From Clostridia bacterium (GTDB lineage Bacteria; Bacillota; Clostridia; Christensenellales; CAG-917): a stretch of 10,395 nucleotides of DNA. Made by a program: the position numbers and the translations under genes. The stretch lies in contig CAAEDU010000008.1 in NCBI GenBank assembly GCA_900754695.1, forward strand, positions 1 to 10,395, read 5' to 3'. The notes under the pieces are model-generated. The model was given only the letters and a program-made list of their open reading frames with translations, searched no databases and was not told the DNA's origin. This document shows, one piece after another, positions 6,638 through 10,395 of the stretch (positions are counted from its first letter, which is position 1; every line of letters begins with the position of its first letter).

Positions 6638-8001
6638 GATCGTGGAAAAGGATGTGGAAGGATGAGCTGAAAGCTCTGCCGCCGCTTTCGGACAGGGTGG
6701 CGGGCTCGCCTCGTCCGGAGACGGAGAGCGAGGTGCGGGTCATGCCCGACGGCACCCTCACGCGCAAAAAGAAGGCGCTCGCTTTCGCGTTGCCTCCCGC
6801 TGTCGTTGCGGTGGTGCTCGCGGCGGTGCTGCTCTGCGTGTTCCTGCTGCCCGTGAACAAGGCGGCGGAGCGCTTCGTGCTCATGCTCGAGATCAATCCC
6901 GCCGTCGCCGTGGTGACGGACGCGGACGGGACGGTGACGGACGTCGCGGCGGCAAATGCGGACGCCGACGTCGTGCTCGCGGGCGGGACGGCGGAAAAGA
7001 TGACGGGCAAGCCCGTGGGCGAAGCGCTGGTCATTTTTGCCGACCGCGCCGAGGCGCTCGGGTTTGTGGACGCGGAGGGAGAGAGCGCGGTGCGCCTCAC
7101 CGCCTGCGAAGGGAGCTCTGCCGTCATCGAAGAGGCGGAGCTGGCGCTCGAGGAGCATTTCATGGGGAGGGGCATCCTGTCTCTCGTCGTGACGGCGGAG
7201 GCTTCGGCAAGAGAATTTGCGGAGGCTTGCGGCGTCGCCGCGGCGGACACTTTGGATGCAGTCGCCGACCTCATTGCGGGGGTCTCCGACCTTTTCAGAG
7301 CGAGAGGGGCGGAGGATATGGACGAGGACGCGCTCGCGGATGCGTATGAGACGTTCGTCTTCGACGACGGGTTCATAGACGCGGTGAAGGATTACCTCAC
7401 CGCAAATCTTTCCGTCATCGAGAACAGCGCGAAGGACATCGCCGCCATCGCCGACCTCTATTTCGCCATCCTCGGTCACGAGGACAACCCCGCGCTCATC
7501 TGGAAGGACTATTGGAGCCTGAAAGAGTTCTACCCCGACGGGATAACGGGCGAACTCGCGGAGCTCATGACCCGTATGGAAGAGGCGCTCTCCGCATACG
7601 AGAGAGTTTACGGCGTCACGATCGACGGGGAAAGCACGCTGCTTGCGGCGGTCGCGGACTATGTCTCCCTCACGGCGGAGAAACTTGCCGCGCTCATCGG
7701 AGTGCTCTCCCGCGAGACGCTCTCATACAGCCTCGGGCTCATTGACGCGGTGCTGGACATCGCGGGACTCGCCGGCGACGCGGTGGCGGGTCTGCTCGCC
7801 CTGCCGGAAAACGCCGCGGAATTTGTCGAAAAGGCGGCGGCGGCAGCGACCCTAAGCGCGAAGAAACTCGCAGACGAATTTAAGGACGCATACGAGAGCG
7901 TGCGCGAGGCGCTCACCCGAGAGGATTACGAAGCTTTCCGCGCGGATGTGGAGGAAGAGTACGGCAGCGCGGAGGAGTTTTTCGAGAGCTTGCGCCGATG
8001 A
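6634..8001 (+). CDS. Presumed anti-sigma factor with RsgI-like extracellular domain
   Basis: A 455-residue single-pass membrane protein. Residues 1-46 are cytoplasmic and basic, with no His/Cys zinc motif of the ZAS type. A transmembrane helix runs at about 48-73 after KKK. An RsgI-like middle domain follows from about 80 to 165: VLMLEINPAVAVVTDADGTV (83-102), then repeated A-N-A-D, a GKPVGEAL segment and LGFVDAEGE. The Asn88-Pro89 pair matches the position where RsgI proteins are known to cleave themselves. Residues 170-455 are mainly Ala/Glu/Asp-rich helices, possibly a sensor or stalk; no known carbohydrate-binding domain is recognised. The start has AAGGAG eight bases upstream and overlaps the sigma stop. 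Binding of the sigma factor by the N-terminus is inferred from position and family. Confidence 0.8.
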   Translation: MRSWKRMWKDELKALPPLSDRVAGSPRPETESEVRVMPDGTLTRKKKALAFALPPAVVAVVLAAVLLCVFLLPVNKAAERFVLMLEINPAVAVVTDADGTVTDVAAANADADVVLAGGTAEKMTGKPVGEALVIFADRAEALGFVDAEGESAVRLTACEGSSAVIEEAELALEEHFMGRGILSLVVTAEASAREFAEACGVAAADTLDAVADLIAGVSDLFRARGAEDMDEDALADAYETFVFDDGFIDAVKDYLTANLSVIENSAKDIAAIADLYFAILGHEDNPALIWKDYWSLKEFYPDGITGELAELMTRMEEALSAYERVYGVTIDGESTLLAAVADYVSLTAEKLAALIGVLSRETLSYSLGLIDAVLDIAGLAGDAVAGLLALPENAAEFVEKAAAAATLSAKKLADEFKDAYESVREALTREDYEAFRADVEEEYGSAEEFFESLRR

Positions 8002-8053
8002 GGAGCGGGTGAAAAAGGTTAAGCATACAAAACAAATTTTTCGTCCGATTTTG

Positions 8054-8089
8054 CGGCGCGGTGCAACAAATGCCCGCGCCGTTTTGTTT
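8054..8089 (+). terminator. Intrinsic terminator or attenuator between anti-sigma and lipoprotein genes
   Basis: CGGCGCGG (8054-8061) pairs perfectly with CCGCGCCG (8074-8081), and the 12-base loop can add three pairs. GTTTTGTTT follows. It lies 52 bases after the anti-sigma stop. It would end or reduce operon transcription before the lipoprotein gene, depending on whether a further promoter exists downstream; I could not find a good one. Confidence 0.7.
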
Positions 8090-8112
8090 AATGTACACAA
8101 ATAAGGGCAGAG

Positions 8113-8135
8113 CCCGTCCTTCCCCGGAAGGCGGG
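8113..8135 (+). promoter_or_regulatory. 5' leader hairpin before the lipoprotein ribosome site
   Basis: CCCG-(T)-CCTTC (8113-8122) pairs with GAAGG-CGGG (8127-8135) around a CCCG loop with one bulged T. It ends five bases before the AAAGGAG ribosome site (around 8139-8144). It could stabilise the message 5' end or influence translation. No known leader class is recognised. Confidence 0.45.
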
Positions 8136-8150
8136 ACAAAAGGAGATATC

Positions 8151-9671
8151 ATGAAAAAGATAGCGATATTGCTCACGCTCGTGCTGTGCGTGACCCTGCT
8201 CACCGTCTCTCTTGCGGCGTGCAACAAGGATGACGGCGAGGACCTCACCGATGCGACGGCGTTCGTCACCGTCGACATCAATCCTTCCGTGGAGCTCACC
8301 CTCAACGCCGAGGGCAAGGTGCTCAGCGCATACGGCGCCAACGAGGACGGCAAAGTGCTCCTCTACGGCGAAGCGGGCATCGTGGGCGAAAGCGTGGACA
8401 AAGCGGTGGAGAACATCACCCGCCTTGCGGGCGAGATGGGCTTCCTCGCGGACGCGGACGCGGTGGTGGAGACTTCCGTCAGCTCGGACGACGGCAATAC
8501 TGCTCAGCTCACCGCCCGTGTGAACGCAGGCGTGGAAGCGGCAGGCAGAGTGCTGGGCATCTCCGTCAAGGCGGAGGCGGCGTCCTCATTCTCCCTTCTG
8601 CGCAAGCTCGACGCGCTGAAAGCGGAAAACCCCGATGACGAGAACGTGCAGGCACTCACCCCCGAAGAGTTCAAGCTCATGCTCTCCGCGGCAGCCACCG
8701 GCGAGGTCTCTCTCGACGTCGCGGTGACCCTTGACACCGAGGCGCTCATCGACATAGTGTCCGACGCGCACGAGGTGCTTGCAGACTTCGCCACCGACGC
8801 TTACACCGAGGCAAAAGCTGCGGCGGAAGCGGCTTTCGAAAAGGCGAAAGCGGCGGCTCTTGACGCCGTCTGGACGAGCTACTTCACCGTGCATCGTCCC
8901 CTTGACGCCTACACTGCCTTTGCATATGCGGGCTACAACGCGAGCGCCGTCGCCATGGACGCTTTGAGCGACGTCCTCTTCTTCATCGAAAAGGTGGGAG
9001 AATATCCTCTCGATGAGGCGCGCATAGCCGCCGTTGCCACGCTGCTCGGCTTTGAAGAGAGCGACGTCGACGTGCTGAAAAACAGCGATGGCGAGATCAC
9101 TCTCGACAGCATCGAGGCTTACCTCGACAAGCTCTACCGCGCAAGCGACCTTGCGGAAGACATCGAAGCTCTCCGCGACGACATCGCCGCCGAACTCAAC
9201 GCCGCGGAAGCGGAAGTGAAGGCGGAGATCGCCGCATTCGCAAAAGAGCATGAAGCGGAGATCACCGAGATAAAGGCCGCCCTCGAAGAGGTCGCGGCGC
9301 GCATCGCTCCCATTGCCGACCTCGTGCCTCCCGCAGTCGCGGACACCGTGAACGCGATCGAGGAAGACGTCATCTTCGCGGCGGAAGCTGTCGCCGAGAT
9401 CCTGAATGACGGCGCCATAACCTCCGCGGAAGTCGCAGAGCTCTCCGACACCCTCGCGGCAAAGGCGGACGAACTCTATGCCGAGATGACGGCGGAGCTC
9501 ACCGAAGACGAACTCGAGGAAGTGAACGCCCTCATGGCGAAAGCGGAAGAGACCCTCTCCAGCGCGGAAGCGGAAATGCAGGAAGCCCTCGCCGAGGCGG
9601 AAGAGGCAGCCCGCGCACACCTCGAAGCGCTCAAACAACAGCTCATCGAAAAGACCGACAACGCCGCATAA
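8151..9671 (+). CDS. Secreted lipoprotein with RsgI-like Asn-Pro domain and long helical region
   Basis: A 506-residue predicted lipoprotein. MKKIAILL, a hydrophobic run and LAAC give Cys24. Residues 36-110 are an RsgI-like domain: TAFVTVDINPSVELTLNAEG (35-54), KVLSAYGANEDGKVLL (56-71), VDKAVEN, then GFLADADA. Asn44-Pro45 sits in the canonical INPSVEL context. Residues 110-506 are very rich in Ala, Glu, Asp and Lys and look largely helical. The last 160 residues (for example AEAEVKAEIAAFAKEHEAEI) have heptad-like coiled-coil character. The ATG at 8151 was chosen over an upstream in-frame ATG at 8061 because AAAGGAG precedes it and the product then begins with a clean signal peptide. No sigma-binding or membrane-spanning segment exists, so it cannot itself be a classical anti-sigma factor. 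Function is unknown; a co-sensor, decoy or regulon member is possible. Confidence 0.85.
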   Translation: MKKIAILLTLVLCVTLLTVSLAACNKDDGEDLTDATAFVTVDINPSVELTLNAEGKVLSAYGANEDGKVLLYGEAGIVGESVDKAVENITRLAGEMGFLADADAVVETSVSSDDGNTAQLTARVNAGVEAAGRVLGISVKAEAASSFSLLRKLDALKAENPDDENVQALTPEEFKLMLSAAATGEVSLDVAVTLDTEALIDIVSDAHEVLADFATDAYTEAKAAAEAAFEKAKAAALDAVWTSYFTVHRPLDAYTAFAYAGYNASAVAMDALSDVLFFIEKVGEYPLDEARIAAVATLLGFEESDVDVLKNSDGEITLDSIEAYLDKLYRASDLAEDIEALRDDIAAELNAAEAEVKAEIAAFAKEHEAEITEIKAALEEVAARIAPIADLVPPAVADTVNAIEEDVIFAAEAVAEILNDGAITSAEVAELSDTLAAKADELYAEMTAELTEDELEEVNALMAKAEETLSSAEAEMQEALAEAEEAARAHLEALKQQLIEKTDNAA

Positions 9672-9679
9672 CGGCTTGA

Positions 9680-9715
9680 TCCGCGGGCGATCTTCCCTCC
9701 CCTGACTCCCGCGGA
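9680..9715. other. Inverted repeat after the lipoprotein gene
   Basis: TCCGCGGG (9680-9687) pairs with CCCGCGGA (9708-9715) over a 20-base loop. It has no T tract and lies just before the strong terminator. It may be a 3'-end stabilising structure. Confidence 0.4.
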
Positions 9716-9728
9716 CATCGGATAAAGG

Positions 9729-9756
9729 AAAACGGACGGCACCCGCCGTCCGTTTT
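9729..9756. terminator. Strong bidirectional intrinsic terminator
   Basis: AAAACGGACGGC (9729-9740) pairs perfectly with GCCGTCCGTTTT (9745-9756) around an ACCC loop. The terminal A/T runs give a U tract on either strand. It ends the lipoprotein transcript about 60 bases after the stop. Confidence 0.92.
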
Positions 9757-9802
9757 CATGTTCGTTGCTCTTGCTCAATGCCCTTGGTTCTGAGTGCACG
9801 AC

Positions 9803-9894
9803 GTGTTCAAGCACACTCTGTCAAGCTGCTCGTCGTGCTCAGAGATGCTTTGAATAGGCTTTTCGTCTCGCGGGTGAGTAAGAATTCCCCCTCC
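9803..9894. repeat. Tandem pair of 32/33-bp units leading into module A, copy 1
   Basis: Two units, 9803-9834 (32 bp) and 9835-9867 (33 bp), share the pattern GTGYTCARRSAYRCTYTG, then about 9-10 varied bases, then TTCGTC or CTCGTC. Together with the following 27 bases they align gap-free to 10037-10128 (offset 234). The block runs directly into module A copy 2 at 9883. Confidence 0.75.
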
Positions 9895-9989
9895 AACCCG
9901 GGGACCCCACAAAATGCATGCATTTTGCGGGGAGCCCCCTTCGGGCTTTCCTCCCCCGTGTCCGATTAGAATATCGTCCTCTGACATTG
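9883..9989. repeat. Composite intergenic repeat module A, copy 2 (with palindrome)
   Basis: This is the second near-identical copy of 1-107. The palindrome CAAAATGCATGCATTTTG lies at 9910-9927, inside the larger inverted repeat 9905-9932. Conservation of the palindrome between copies about 9.9 kb apart, while 84-91 and its counterpart diverged, suggests that the first 83 bases are the unit that matters. Confidence 0.85.
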
Positions 9990-10036
9990 AAGTGTTGTTG
10001 AGCCCCCTCCTCCGGGTTTAAGTAAGGAGTTTCGTC

Positions 10037-10101
10037 GTGCTCAAAGACGCTCTATCAAGCAGCTCTTCTTACTCAAGCACGCTCCGAATAGACTGTTCGT
10101 C
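10037..10101. repeat. Tandem pair of 32/33-bp units, copy 2
   Basis: Units 10037-10068 and 10069-10101 have the same lengths and order as 9803-9834 and 9835-9867. The best-preserved core, ACTCAAGCACGCTCCGAATA, is at 10071-10090. Between the two unit pairs, 9990-10036 holds a short C/T-rich fragment (CCCCCTCCTCCGGG, 10003-10016) that looks like another decayed module A end. Confidence 0.75.
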
Positions 10102-10115
10102 CCGGGGGTTATCTT

Positions 10116-10154
10116 GATTCCCCCCTCCTTCCCTTCGGGCTTTCCTCCCCCGTG
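10116..10154. repeat. Module A copy lacking the palindromic segment
   Basis: The left end (ATTCCCCCCTCC) and the 21-base right end (10134-10154, identical to 58-78 and 9940-9960) of module A are joined by only five bases (10129-10133). In copy 2 the corresponding interval is 45 bases (9895-9939) and carries the palindrome. The stretch after it, 10155-10278, shows only a small hairpin (GCGGCG 10179-10184 with CGCCGC 10195-10200) and a TGACGTCA palindrome (10153-10160). I see no gene there. Confidence 0.75.
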
Positions 10155-10278
10155 ACGTCACAGTACGTGCTCGCCTGCGCGGCGGCGTGAACTTCGCCGC
10201 TTATCTGTCGCACGGCTGCTCCTTTCCCCCTTCCGAATATACATTCGGCGGGGACCCCTTGGAGAGTGCAGTCCTCCT

Positions 10279-10366
10279 AAAATGCGGGACTTACTTTCCG
10301 CCTTTTGAAAAAAGTTTGTGTCTCGCATTAACATAATCGAGCGGCGAACAGCACTCACTGAGAACC
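10279..10366. repeat. Intergenic repeat module B, copy 2
   Basis: This is the gap-free counterpart of 173-260, beginning with the identical AAAATGCGGGACTT. As on the left it lies downstream of module A, but the gap from A to B is about 290 bases here against 65 on the left. The extra length is filled by the second unit pair and the palindrome-free module A copy. The last 29 bases of the window show nothing recognisable. Confidence 0.75.
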
Positions 10367-10395
10367 CGGCACGATTTACCCCAGCCGAAAATCAG

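Noticed and set aside
6523..7479. Minus-strand open frames of 318 and 256 codons across the anti-sigma gene.
   Set aside because: These are low-complexity shadow translations without recognisable domains, opposite a translationally coupled gene.
9060..9450. EF-hand or dockerin-like words NSDGEIT and LNDGAITSAEV in the lipoprotein.
   Set aside because: Key calcium ligands at the first and third loop positions are missing in both, and the surrounding composition is rich in such words by chance.
9775..9987. Minus-strand 70-codon frame spanning module A copy 2 and the 33-bp units.
   Set aside because: The related frame at the left edge differs mainly by amino-acid-changing bases, one unit copy has a stop, and no well-spaced ribosome site precedes it.
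9803..10101. CRISPR array.
   Set aside because: Units are contiguous and degenerate with no unique spacers of even length, and no cas genes are present.
10118..10152. G-run-rich minus strand that might form a G-quadruplex.
   Set aside because: The runs are uneven and mostly of two or three G; it is better explained as the C/T-rich end of module A.

Overview
The window looks like a chromosomal segment of a GC-rich, Gram-positive-type clostridial bacterium. The evidence is strong AGGAGG-type ribosome sites, sigma-A promoters of the TTGACA/TAAAAT type, lipoprotein signal peptides, a bacterial-type LeuRS and an RsgI-like anti-sigma domain typical of Firmicutes. An uncultured gut or rumen clostridial lineage is my inference; the sequence does not fix the species.

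Layout: (1) 1-553 holds no convincing gene. It contains a mosaic of degenerate intergenic repeats, including an 18-bp perfect palindrome, and overlapping inverted repeats. (2) 554-4286, minus strand, is a two-gene operon, leuS then serS, encoding leucyl- and seryl-tRNA synthetases. It starts from a well-formed sigma-A promoter with a very short leader and no T-box. (3) 4287-4595 is a divergent intergenic region with promoters facing both ways and several GC-rich hairpins. (4) 4596-5954, plus strand, is a family 5 glycoside hydrolase lipoprotein resembling exo-beta-1,3-glucanases, with its own promoter and a probable terminator. (5) 6119-9671, plus strand, is a signalling module: an ECF-type sigma factor, a translationally coupled single-pass membrane protein with an RsgI-like extracellular domain (the presumed anti-sigma factor), a terminator-like hairpin, and then a secreted lipoprotein carrying the same RsgI-like Asn-Pro domain fused to a long Ala/Glu-rich helical region. 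(6) 9672-10395 starts with a strong bidirectional terminator and then repeats the module types seen at the left edge.

How the genes may work together: the sigma/anti-sigma pair is expected to sense an envelope or extracellular signal. In characterised RsgI proteins the ectodomain cleaves itself at Asn-Pro, and later membrane proteolysis frees the sigma factor. The less usual part here is a lipoprotein with a more canonical copy of that domain encoded directly downstream. It could be a regulon member, a decoy or a co-sensor. The nearby glucanase has its own sigma-A promoter, so its link to the sigma factor is positional only.

The second point of interest is the repeat family at both edges. 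Composite units appear with and without a 45-bp palindrome-bearing segment, next to tandem 32-33-bp units. I do not recognise the family.
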